From Candidatus Leucobacter sulfamidivorax (GTDB lineage Bacteria; Actinomycetota; Actinomycetes; Actinomycetales; Microbacteriaceae): a DNA stretch of 64,000 nt. The translations under genes were made by a program, and so were the position numbers. The notes under the pieces were generated by a model. It was not told the DNA's origin. It was given only the letters and a program-made list of their open reading frames with translations, and did no database searches. This document shows, one piece after another, positions 54,459-62,432 of the stretch (its first letter is position 1; the number at the start of each line of letters is the position of its first letter). The stretch spans positions 744,001 to 808,000 of the forward strand of contig QZLF01000002.1 of assembly GCA_016771945.1 (NCBI GenBank), in the 5' to 3' direction.

Positions 54459-56186
54459 TCAGGTCGCGACGGGCTGCGCCGCGAGGTACGCGACCGCGGC
54501 GCGGGAGCGCACCTCCCACACCGCGAAGATGTCGGCCAGGTGCCGCTCGACGGTCTTCACGCTGATGCCGAGCTCCTGCGCGATCTGCGCGTTCGTGAGC
54601 CCCGCCGCGACCCGGTTCGCGACCTCGGCCTGCCTGGCGGTGAGCGGCGCCGGTCGCATCGACGGGCCGAGCGGTGCCCCGTCGGCGCCCGCCGCGATCC
54701 GGGCCGGCAGCGCAGCTCGCCGCGTCACGCCGAAGGCCGACATGATGCGGGTGAGCGAGCCCTGCACCGTGCGCGGGGAGAGGAACAGCGCCGCCCCGAT
54801 CGCCCGGTTGTCGTAGCCGCGCGCCGCGAGCAGCGCGATCTCGCGCTCGCGCTCGGTGAGGCCCGCCCACTCGCTGCCCGGGGGCGGCTGCACGCGGCGC
54901 CCGAGCAGGCGCAGCTGGCGCGCGGCGTCGCGGCGATCCGCCCGATCCCCGCGCCGTTCGGCCTCGGCGGCGACGCGCTGCAGCCGGCCGGCCGCCTCGA
55001 CGGTGCGGCCGGAGGCCGCGAGCGCCCGGGCGAGCACGAGCTCGTTCCGGGCCGCGTCCCGCAGCGCGCCGGACAGGGACGCCCGGGCGAGCGCCGCGTC
55101 CGCGTGCCTCAGCGCGGGCTCGACCTCGCCGCGCTCGAGGTCGAGCAGGGCGAAGACGCGCTCGCCGACCCCCTCCGACGCGGCCTGCGCGGTGAGCGGG
55201 ATGAGCCGCCGGGCCCAGCGCTCGGCGGCGGCGCGATCCCCGCGCGAGAGCGCCGCCCCGACCAGCACCTCGATGCTGAGGGAGCGGTCGATGAGGATGA
55301 GCCTGCGGAGTCCGGGCCCGCCGCCGGCGAGGATCTCCTCCGCGGCCCCCTCGGCGTCGCCGATCGCTGCCAGGCCGGCCCCGACGAGCGCGCGAGCCGA
55401 TCCCTGCAGATACCCCCGCGGGTGGGGGAAGGCCCGGGCGACCGAGGTGCGGGCGCGGCGCACCTCGGCCGCGCGTCCGCTCGCCGCCGAGACCAGGGCA
55501 TCGATCGCGGGGCTCAGCGCCAGCCAGAACGCGTCGCCCCGATCGCGGGCCTCGGCGACGACGCGCTCGTGCAGACGCGCGGCCTCCGAGATGCGGCCGG
55601 TGTAGAAGAGGACGCGCAGGGGGAGGAAGGGCGCGGAGGGGAAGCGGTGGCCGTCCGCCTCCCCGGGGAGCGGATCGACGGCCCAGTCGTGCCCGGGGAA
55701 GGCCTCGTCGAGGGCCTGCACCGCGAGGCCCACCCGGCCCGAGGTGAACAGCGCATCGATGGTCAGCAGGATCCCGGGCAGCCGGCGCCCCGCGTCCCCG
55801 GGCCGCCCCAGGACCGCGCCGCGCAGCGCCCAGAGCTCCTCCGCGACTCCTTCCTCGGCGGCTCGATCGGCCGCGGCCCAGAGCGCGCCCGCCCCGGCGA
55901 GCAGGCGCGAGGCGAGGGCGAGCGCCCGCGCCTCGGGATCCTCGGCCCCTGTGCTCGCGAGCAGGGACGCCTCGGCGGCGAGCGCCGCGGCGTCGAAGTC
56001 CGCTGCGATGAAATGGGGGAGCGCGCGGAATGCGGCGAGCCGGGCGGCAGCGGCGGGATCCGCCGCCGTGCCTCCGAGCAGCGCCTCGGCCCGAGCGGCC
56101 TCGCCGAGCGCTCCCCTCGGGTCGTCCGCGGTGCCCAGGCTCACGATGCGGGCGATCGCCGCGTCGAGCTCGGGCAGCGGATTCAT
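54459..56186 (-). CDS. LuxR-type regulator with two tandem HTH domains
   Basis: The ATG at 56186 gives 575 residues; TACTGT 7 nt upstream of the ATG suggests a leaderless start. About 430 residues of Ala/Leu-rich helical repeats resemble the TPR-like region of large LuxR/MalT regulators without an ATPase domain. Two GerE-type HTH domains follow: LTEREREIALLAARGYDNRAIG... at about 443-490 and LTARQAEVANRVAAGLTNAQIA... at about 515-560. Two such domains in one chain are unusual. Its targets are not evident; the DUF3054 and hisN-like genes lie upstream on the same strand. Confidence 0.85.
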   Translation of the reverse strand: MNPLPELDAAIARIVSLGTADDPRGALGEAARAEALLGGTAADPAAAARLAAFRALPHFIAADFDAAALAAEASLLASTGAEDPEARALALASRLLAGAGALWAAADRAAEEGVAEELWALRGAVLGRPGDAGRRLPGILLTIDALFTSGRVGLAVQALDEAFPGHDWAVDPLPGEADGHRFPSAPFLPLRVLFYTGRISEAARLHERVVAEARDRGDAFWLALSPAIDALVSAASGRAAEVRRARTSVARAFPHPRGYLQGSARALVGAGLAAIGDAEGAAEEILAGGGPGLRRLILIDRSLSIEVLVGAALSRGDRAAAERWARRLIPLTAQAASEGVGERVFALLDLERGEVEPALRHADAALARASLSGALRDAARNELVLARALAASGRTVEAAGRLQRVAAEAERRGDRADRRDAARQLRLLGRRVQPPPGSEWAGLTEREREIALLAARGYDNRAIGAALFLSPRTVQGSLTRIMSAFGVTRRAALPARIAAGADGAPLGPSMRPAPLTARQAEVANRVAAGLTNAQIAQELGISVKTVERHLADIFAVWEVRSRAAVAYLAAQPVAT

Positions 56187-56265
56187 GGGCCGACAGTACA
56201 CCCGGCGGGGGCCGGCGGCGCGGCGGCGGCGGGCGCGTCGAGTCGGCGTCGCCGCGCGAACCGCG

Positions 56266-56658
56266 TCAGCGTCGCCGGATGCGGCGGATCAGCGCCGCGA
56301 CGAGGCGCCAGCCGACGAGCGCGACGCCGAGCACCCCCGTGGCGACGAGCACGAAGGGGAGGGCCGCCCCGCCGTCGGTGAACAGCACCCGCAGTAGCAT
56401 GCCGAGGGCGACCGTGCCGATCCACACCGGCAGGCCGCTGCGCAGCACCGCGGTCGGCGCGCGCCAGATCAGCGCCGCGATCCACACGATCGCGAGGCCG
56501 GCGAGGAAGGGCCACGCCGTCTGCCAGAGTCCTGCGAGGGTCTCGGCCCGGCCGTGCTGGCCGCGGCCCGCGGCGGCGAAGGCGAGCACGCAGACGACGT
56601 CGAGCGCTGCGGAGAGCGCGATCGCGCCGGGGCCGGCCCGACGGACGGGCGCGCTCAC
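56266..56658 (-). CDS. DUF3054 membrane protein
   Basis: 130 residues from a GTG that overlaps the phosphatase stop (GTGA), with GGAGG seven bases upstream. Four membrane spans are predicted (about 10-27, 38-58, 66-85 and 93-113), with RxGxPVW in the second loop, followed by an Arg-rich cytoplasmic end. The pattern fits DUF3054, a family of unknown function common in actinobacteria. Confidence 0.85.
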   Translation of the reverse strand: MSAPVRRAGPGAIALSAALDVVCVLAFAAAGRGQHGRAETLAGLWQTAWPFLAGLAIVWIAALIWRAPTAVLRSGLPVWIGTVALGMLLRVLFTDGGAALPFVLVATGVLGVALVGWRLVAALIRRIRRR

Positions 56659-57470
56659 CGGCTCGCCTCCGCCACGGCCGCCACGACCGCGTCGTGCAGG
56701 CGCCCGTTCGTGGCGAGCGCGCTGCCGTTCCAGGCGCTCTCGCCGCCCGTGATGTCGGTGAAGCGGCCCCCCGCCTCGCGCACGATCGGCACATGCGCGG
56801 CGAGGTCGTAGGCCTTGACGTCGAACTCCGCGACGATGTCGACGAGGCCCTCGGCGAGCAGCATGTAGGACCAGGAGTCGCCGTAGGCGCGGTCCCGCCA
56901 CACCCGGTCCTGCAGGTCGAGCAGCGGTGCGAGGTACCCCGCCCGGCGCCACTGGTCGATGCTCTGGAAGCTGAGGGAGGCGTCGGCGAGCTCGCCGACC
57001 CCCGAGACGCGCAGGCGGCGGGGATCCTCCCCCTTCGCCCGCCCCCAGGCGCCGCCGCCGAGCTCGGCCCACCAGCGCGCACCGAAGGCGGGCATGCTCA
57101 CGACGCCGACGGTCGGCACCCCGTCGACCTCGAGCGCGATGAGCGTGGCCCAGTTCGGCACGCCGCGCAGGAAGTTGGCGGTGCCGTCGATGGGGTCGAG
57201 GATCCAGCGGCGGCTCCCGCCCTCGCCGCCTCCGTCGCTGCGGCCCGACTCCTCTCCGAAGAAGCCGTCCCCGGGGCGCTCGGCCTCGATCCGCCCGCGC
57301 AGCGCGCGCTCGACCGCGAGGTCGGCATCCGTGACGTGGGTGCGGTCCGGCTTCGTCTCGACGCGCAGATCGGTCGCGCGGAACCGCGGCAGCGAGATGC
57401 CGTCGGCGAGATCGGCGAGTTCGAGCGCGAAGGCGAGATCGGGGGAGGGGGCGGGGGGCTGATCCGTCAT
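56655..57470 (-). CDS. hisN: Inositol monophosphatase-family enzyme, histidinol-phosphatase type
   Basis: 271 residues from an ATG with AGGA five bases upstream. Metal-binding residues are in GEESG (Glu73), WILDPIDGTANF (Asp92, Asp95) and DVKAYDLAAHVPIVREAGG, the HisN/IMPase arrangement. It likely dephosphorylates histidinol phosphate or a related phosphate ester. The isolated position, outside any his operon, is common for hisN in actinobacteria. Coupled to DUF3054 by GTGA. Confidence 0.88.
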   Translation of the reverse strand: MTDQPPAPSPDLAFALELADLADGISLPRFRATDLRVETKPDRTHVTDADLAVERALRGRIEAERPGDGFFGEESGRSDGGGEGGSRRWILDPIDGTANFLRGVPNWATLIALEVDGVPTVGVVSMPAFGARWWAELGGGAWGRAKGEDPRRLRVSGVGELADASLSFQSIDQWRRAGYLAPLLDLQDRVWRDRAYGDSWSYMLLAEGLVDIVAEFDVKAYDLAAHVPIVREAGGRFTDITGGESAWNGSALATNGRLHDAVVAAVAEASR

Positions 57471-57665
57471 TGCCGTCCTGTCAGCGGTCGCGAGGGTGGG
57501 GCGTCGGGGTCCATTCTCGCAGCTTGTCTGAGAGTGAGCGTCCGTAGTCCCAGAGCGACGGCAGTCGGCCGGGAATGCGGATTGCCCGCGCGGCCTGTGG
57601 ACAGGACATTCACAGGTATGGTTCACTTTCGAGTGATTGCTCTGCCCCTCTTCGAAGGAGAAGCC

Positions 57666-59135
57666 ATGTCAGAAGCCCAAACAGATTCACTCGCCAAGAA
57701 CAAACTCGGCGCGAGTTCGATCGTCTTCCTGGTGCTGGCCGCGGTCGCCCCGGTGACGGTGCTCATCGTCGTGATCCCGCTCGCGATCGCCTTCGGCAAC
57801 GGCGGCGGCGTCCCCATCGCGATCCTGCTCGTGGCGATCGCGCTGCTGCTGTTCGCGGTCGGCTACGCGCAGATCACGAAGGAGCTGACGAACGCCGGCG
57901 GCTTCTACGCCATCGCGGTCAAGGGACTCGGCCGCACGGCGGGTCTCGTCACGGGCCTCATCGCGACGATCGGCTACAACGCCTTCACCGCGGGCGCGCT
58001 CGCCACCCTCGGCTTCTTCGCCGGCGTGGTCGTGCCGGGTCAGCTGTGGGGCATCGAGTTCGACTGGTTCCTGACCGCTCTCGTGCTCTTCATCATCATC
58101 ATCCTGCTCGCGACCTCCGGCATCCACGTCAGCGCGGTCGTGCTCGGCGTCGCGCTCGTGCTCGAGATCATCCTGGTGATCACCTTCGGCTTCTCGGTGC
58201 TCTTCTCGACCGGCTTCGACCTCGGCATCTTCTCGCCCGAGATCATCTTCGGCGGTTCGCTCTGGATCGGCCTGCTGCTCGCGGCGACCTGCTTCATCGG
58301 CTTCGAGGCCACCGCGCTCTTCGGCGAGGAGGCGAAGGATCCGCACCGCACCGTCCCGCGGGCGACCTACGCGGCGATCATCATCATCTGCCTCATCCAC
58401 GTCTTCGGCGCCTGGGCGATCGTCAGCTCGGTCGGCATCGGCGACGCGCAGGCCGTCTCGCTCGAGCACCTCGAGGCGGGCGACCTCACCTTCATACTGA
58501 TCGAGCAGCACCTCGGACCGATCCTCGGCGTCATCGCCCTGATCCTCCTCGTGGTCAGCCTGTTCGCCGCGCAGCTCGCGTTCCACAACTCGGCCGGTCG
58601 CTACCTGTTCTCCCTGGGTCGCGCGCACGTGCTGCCGCACTGGCTCGCGAAGACCAACCGCAGGGGCGCCCCGGCGCGCGCGCTGATCGTGAACTTCCTG
58701 TTCGCGGTGATCGTCGCAGCGATCTTCCGCCTCGCCCTGCCGGAGGTTCCCCCGGTGCTCACCCTCCTGCCCGTCGGCGTCGGCTTCGCGACCCTCGCCA
58801 TCATCATCGTGCAGGCGATCGCGGCGCTCTCGGTGGTCGTCTACTTCCGCAGGAGGCGGGATCCGCGGTGGTGGTCGACCTTCATCGCCCCGGGCCTCGG
58901 CTTCCTCGCGCTCGCGGTGTTCAGCGTCATGGCGATCGTGCAGTTCCCGCTCGTCGCGGGCTCCGAGGAGCTCTACGTCGTAGTCCTGCCGTGGATCCTC
59001 GTGGTCGCGCTCGTCGGCGGCATCCTCTACGGCGCCTACCTCAAGTCGAAGCGCCCCGAGGTCTACGCCGGGCTCTCGGAGGACCTCGAGAAGTTCGACG
59101 AGGAGCTCGCCGAGGCCGCGGCCGAGGAGAACTGA
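57666..59135 (+). CDS. APC-superfamily amino acid/amine permease
   Basis: The ATG at 57666 has AAGGAGAAG upstream and gives 489 residues; an ATG at 57618 is less likely. About 12 spans are visible. The unwound TM1 (LAAVAPVTVLIVVIPLAI) and the TM6 segment (CFIGFEATALFGEEAKDPHRTVPRA) are typical of APC-type amino acid transporters. It may import an amine or aromatic amino acid for the amine oxidase route, though it is 16 kb away. Followed three bases later by an SDR gene. Confidence 0.92.
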   Translation: MSEAQTDSLAKNKLGASSIVFLVLAAVAPVTVLIVVIPLAIAFGNGGGVPIAILLVAIALLLFAVGYAQITKELTNAGGFYAIAVKGLGRTAGLVTGLIATIGYNAFTAGALATLGFFAGVVVPGQLWGIEFDWFLTALVLFIIIILLATSGIHVSAVVLGVALVLEIILVITFGFSVLFSTGFDLGIFSPEIIFGGSLWIGLLLAATCFIGFEATALFGEEAKDPHRTVPRATYAAIIIICLIHVFGAWAIVSSVGIGDAQAVSLEHLEAGDLTFILIEQHLGPILGVIALILLVVSLFAAQLAFHNSAGRYLFSLGRAHVLPHWLAKTNRRGAPARALIVNFLFAVIVAAIFRLALPEVPPVLTLLPVGVGFATLAIIIVQAIAALSVVVYFRRRRDPRWWSTFIAPGLGFLALAVFSVMAIVQFPLVAGSEELYVVVLPWILVVALVGGILYGAYLKSKRPEVYAGLSEDLEKFDEELAEAAAEEN

Positions 59136-59138
59136 GCC

Positions 59139-59915
59139 GTGCCGTCGTCCGACCAGCTGGGCCTGCCCCGGCGCGTCCTCGTCACCGGGGGCGCGTCGGG
59201 CATCGGCCTCGCCTGCGCGAAGCTCTTCCACGATGCGGGGGCGGGGGTCGGCATCGTCGGCCGCTCGCAGGCCCGGCTCGACGCCGCGGCGGCATCGCTC
59301 GGCGACTCCGACAGCGGGGCGCCGGTCGTCGCGGTCGCGGCCGACGTCGCCGACGAGGCCTCGATCGGGGCCGCGGTCGAGCGCGTGGCCGCCGAGCTCG
59401 GCGGCATCGACGCGCTCGTGCTCTCCGCCGGCACCGACGGTGAGATGGGCGCGCTGGTGCCCGAGGTCACGGCCGCGGGCTTCCGCGAGGTGCTCGAGAT
59501 CAACGTGCTCGGGACCTTCCTCGCGGTGAAGGCCGCGCTGCCGCACCTGAGTGCGGCCGAGAACGCCAGCATCACCATCATCGGCTCGGACTCCGGTTTC
59601 GTGGCGGTGCCCGGCATGCTCGCCTACAACGCCTCGAAGGGCGCGATCGTGCAGCTCGTCAGGGCGCTCGCGGTCGAGCTCTACGACGATCACGGCGTCC
59701 GCGTCAACAGCGTCGCGCCGTCGGTCGTCGACACGCCCATGGCGCGGCGGGGTCTCGGCGACGAGGTGATGGATGCCCCGGACTTCCCGGTGCAGGAGGC
59801 CGAGGACGTCGCCTGGTCGGTGGCCTACCTCGCGAGCGCGCGGGCACGGGCGATCAACGGCCAGAGCCTGCTCTCGGACTTCGGCTACACGGGCCGGTCC
59901 TCCTTCCCGGCCTAG
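59139..59915 (+). CDS. Short-chain dehydrogenase/reductase
   Basis: 258 residues from a GTG with GAGGAG nine bases upstream, in the end of the permease gene. TGGASGIG, LSAG (in place of NNAG), the Ser in IIGSDSGF and YNASK fit a classical SDR. It is translationally linked to the permease, so it may act on the imported compound. Confidence 0.9.
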   Translation: MPSSDQLGLPRRVLVTGGASGIGLACAKLFHDAGAGVGIVGRSQARLDAAAASLGDSDSGAPVVAVAADVADEASIGAAVERVAAELGGIDALVLSAGTDGEMGALVPEVTAAGFREVLEINVLGTFLAVKAALPHLSAAENASITIIGSDSGFVAVPGMLAYNASKGAIVQLVRALAVELYDDHGVRVNSVAPSVVDTPMARRGLGDEVMDAPDFPVQEAEDVAWSVAYLASARARAINGQSLLSDFGYTGRSSFPA

Positions 59916-60024
59916 CCGCCGCTTGTCGATCGCGAGGCCGGTTCCGTTCGCGGGGCCGGCCTCGCGCTTCGAGCCGGGCGTCGCTCTCGGGCGGCGCTGC
60001 TGCCGCGCCGCGCCGCGTCGCTCA

Positions 60025-60078
60025 GTTTGATCGTTGTACACGAGTTATCGCTGTACAACTCGTGTACAACGGTCGAAC
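60025..60078. repeat. 22-bp inverted repeat with TTGTAC half-sites
   Basis: The arms 60025-60046 and 60057-60078 match at 20 of 22 positions, and the inner 15 bp (CGTTGTACACGAGTT and complement) are perfect, around a 10-nt loop. Both differences become G-U pairs in RNA. The loop carries a further TGTAC, giving three GTAC-centred half-sites (TTGTACA, TGTACAA, GTGTACAA). It lies about 110 bp after the SDR stop. It could be a terminator-like structure or a multi-site operator. Confidence 0.75.
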
Positions 60079-60210
60079 AGGTGTGTCGCGACGAGGCGTC
60101 GACCGTGCAATCGGTCGCGGGGGACTCGCGAGGCTACGAGACGTACGAGTTCGAGGACTCCGCTGATGCGAGCGAGACAGCCGTCATCCAGACGAGAGTG
60201 ATCGCCGCCG

Positions 60211-60441
60211 TCAGGCCGATACGATGGCGGCCCAGTCCTCCGTGAGCCGGTGCATGCTCATCCCGTCCTCGGCGACGCCGGCAGCAGCGGTTGCAGACTT
60301 CCAGGTGCCGCCCTCGCCCTCGAACGCGGCTCGCTCGCACTCGGCGAGCGCACCCGCGGCGATCTCCTCACGCGACAGGGCGCGACCGCCCAGGGCAACG
60401 ACAGCACGAGCACCCGTAGAACCGGAGCAGCCGTGTCGAAT
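60211..60441 (-). pseudogene. Possible gene remnant without a start codon
   Basis: A 76-codon open frame ends at a TGA (60211-60213) and reads like real protein: ARAVVALGGRALSREEIA, then GALAECERAAFEGEGG, WKSATAAAGVAEDG and RLTEDWAAIVSA. It is bounded upstream by an in-frame TGA and has no ATG, GTG or TTG near its beginning. Codon bias fits the genome. It may be the 3' end of a gene that lost its front. The family was not recognised. Confidence 0.35.
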
Positions 60442-60491
60442 TCACAGTCATGAGTCGAGCTTGATCTGAGCGAATCGGCAGGTGCGAGAAA

Positions 60492-60518
60492 GGCCCGGAA
60501 TCGTGGTGATTCCGGGCC
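60492..60518 (-). terminator. Intrinsic terminator of the tRNA-Lys gene
   Basis: A perfect 11-bp stem GGCCCGGAATC/GATTCCGGGCC with a 5-nt loop, followed on the minus strand by TTTCTCGC. It lies eight bases after the tRNA 3' end. Confidence 0.88.
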
Positions 60519-60525
60519 TGAACTG

Positions 60526-60598
<73 letters not shown>

Positions 60599-60668
60599 GC
60601 ATTGCCTTCCGGGCAACGGAGGAAAGCCTAGCACGACCAGGGGGCACGTCGGAAATCCCGGGACGGGG

Positions 60669-61952
60669 TCAGACCCGCTTCGACTTCGGGCTCGGGCGCC
60701 GCACGAGGAACGCCGCCGCGACGAGGCTCGCGAGCACCGAGGCCGCCATGACCGCGAGGCGCGCCGCGTCGGCCGCGGCCGCGTCGTCGAAGCTCAACTC
60801 GGCGATGAGCAGCGCCACGGTGAAGCCGACTCCGCCGAGGCAGGCCACCCCGGCGAGCTCCCGCAGGCGCACCCCGAGACCCGCGCCCGTGAGACGGCCC
60901 ACGAGCAGTGCCGTGAGCGTGATGCCGATCGGCTTGCCGAGCACGAGCCCGGCGGCGACTCCCCAGGCGATCGGTTCGAGCAGGAGGTTCGAGCCGCCGG
61001 TCACGGCGACTCCCGCGGCGAAGAACGCGAACACCGGCACCGCGATGCCGCTCGAGAGCGGGCCGAAGCGGAAGCCGAAGTGCTCGGCGAGGTCGATACG
61101 GGCAGGCGGATCGGGATCGCCCGCTGCGGATCGTGCGTTCCCGGATCGCGCACCCCGGTCGCGGGCCGCGACCGGCACGGCGAACGCCAGCAGCACGCCT
61201 GCGACCGTCGCGTGCACGCCCGACGCGTGCACCAGCGCCCACACGACGAAGCCGAGCGGCAGCAGCACGATCCATGCCGCCCACGGCCGACGGGCGAACC
61301 AGGCTGCGCCCCGCTGCGCGATCAGCGCGTAGAGCGCGAGGGGGAGGATCGCTGCGGCGAGCCACGGCCACTGCACTCCGTCGCCGTAGAAGACGGCGAT
61401 CACGGCGATCGCGATGAGATCGTCGACGACGGCGAGCGTGAGCAGGAACATGCGCAGCGCGGGCGGGATGCGCGGCGCCACGAGGCCGAGGATCGCGACG
61501 GCGAAGGCGATGTCGGTGGCCGTGGGGATCGCCCAGCCGTGCGCGGCGGGGGTGCCCGCGGTGAAGGCCAGGTAGACGAGCGCCGGAACGGCGACTCCGC
61601 CGAAGGCCGCTGCGACCGGTACGGCCGCCGTGGCGGGGCGCCGCAGCGCGCCGTCGACGAACTCGCGCTTGAGCTCGAGCCCGACGGTGAAGAAGAAGAC
61701 CGCCAGCAGCCCGTCCGCGGCCCACTGGCCGAGCGAGAGGTTCAGGTGCAGCGCCTCCGGGCCGACGCGGAACTCGCGCAGCCCGGTGTAGGCCGACGCC
61801 AACGGGGAGTTCGCCGCGATGAAGCCGAGGGCCGCCGCGGCCATGACGGCGAGGCCCGCGGCGAACTCGCCCCTGAGCAGGCGGGAGACGCGCGCGGCCT
61901 CGCGCGCCGGAACGGACAGGATGCGGCTGGATCGAGGCGGGGACGGTTGCAC
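60669..61952 (-). CDS. nhaA: Na+/H+ antiporter NhaA
   Basis: 427 residues and about 12 spans. The family features are clear: [21 protein letters not shown], the unwound-helix segment [13 protein letters not shown] and the ion-binding Asp pair in [14 protein letters not shown]. It exchanges sodium for protons in the cytoplasmic membrane for pH and salt homeostasis. A loop near 260-290 carries a Gly/Ala/Pro-rich insertion. A small protein gene lies 70 bp upstream on the same strand. Confidence 0.96.
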   Translation of the reverse strand: MQPSPPRSSRILSVPAREAARVSRLLRGEFAAGLAVMAAAALGFIAANSPLASAYTGLREFRVGPEALHLNLSLGQWAADGLLAVFFFTVGLELKREFVDGALRRPATAAVPVAAAFGGVAVPALVYLAFTAGTPAAHGWAIPTATDIAFAVAILGLVAPRIPPALRMFLLTLAVVDDLIAIAVIAVFYGDGVQWPWLAAAILPLALYALIAQRGAAWFARRPWAAWIVLLPLGFVVWALVHASGVHATVAGVLLAFAVPVAARDRGARSGNARSAAGDPDPPARIDLAEHFGFRFGPLSSGIAVPVFAFFAAGVAVTGGSNLLLEPIAWGVAAGLVLGKPIGITLTALLVGRLTGAGLGVRLRELAGVACLGGVGFTVALLIAELSFDDAAAADAARLAVMAASVLASLVAAAFLVRRPSPKSKRV

Positions 61953-62021
61953 GGGCTGCTCCGGGGGTCGGGAAACGGGGGACGACCGCCGACCAGACTT
62001 CCCGGCACACCGGGATCCAGC

Positions 62022-62288
62022 CTATCGGGCCTTGCGCTCCGCCTTTGCGAGGGCCTTCGACCGGGCCTTCTCCAGGCGCTCGGTCTCCTTGACCCGCTCC
62101 TCGTGCTCCTCGTCCTCGGGCTGCTTCGCGACGCTCACGATCGCCAGCACCAGGCCGGCGGCCCAGACGCCCCAGATGAGGTAGCGGCGCCAGTCCTTCG
62201 GCATGGCCTGGGTCTGGCGCAGCGTGCCCAGAGCTCCGAGCAGCGCGCCGATCACCCCGAAGTTCGTCAGGTACTTGCCGATCGACAT
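62022..62288 (-). CDS. Small membrane-associated protein, unknown
   Basis: 88 residues from an ATG with GGAGGAGG upstream. Two hydrophobic segments (about 5-22 and 35-54) are followed by a strongly charged helix ([21 protein letters not shown]), likely a coiled coil in the cytoplasm. No family was recognised. It is between nhaA and ilvD. Confidence 0.75.
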   Translation of the reverse strand: MSIGKYLTNFGVIGALLGALGTLRQTQAMPKDWRRYLIWGVWAAGLVLAIVSVAKQPEDEEHEERVKETERLEKARSKALAKAERKAR

Positions 62289-62432
62289 ACGGCCTCCTCC
62301 GCGCTCTCCGCCGGCCGCGCTCGCCGCCGGCCGGGCTCGCGATCAAGACTATCGGGTGCGCGGATTCCGGCAGGTGAGACCGGTGCGGCGGCGGGAGGAG
62401 CGCCCCCCCTGCTCGGGGTTAGACTGGAAGGT

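Larger units (their letters stand above)
59916..60525. other. 610-bp intergenic region between the SDR and tRNA-Lys
   Basis: No intact gene is supported. It holds the large inverted repeat at 60025-60078, a stretch of lower GC around it, a leftward coding-like frame without a start (60211-60441), and the tRNA terminator at 60492-60518. Several short open frames on both strands have no SD and poor composition. Confidence 0.6.

Noticed and set aside
60224-60469. An 81-codon rightward frame in the tRNA-Lys flank
   Set aside because: It has no SD, a Ser/Ala/Pro/Arg-rich shadow-like composition, and overlaps a better coding-like frame on the other strand.
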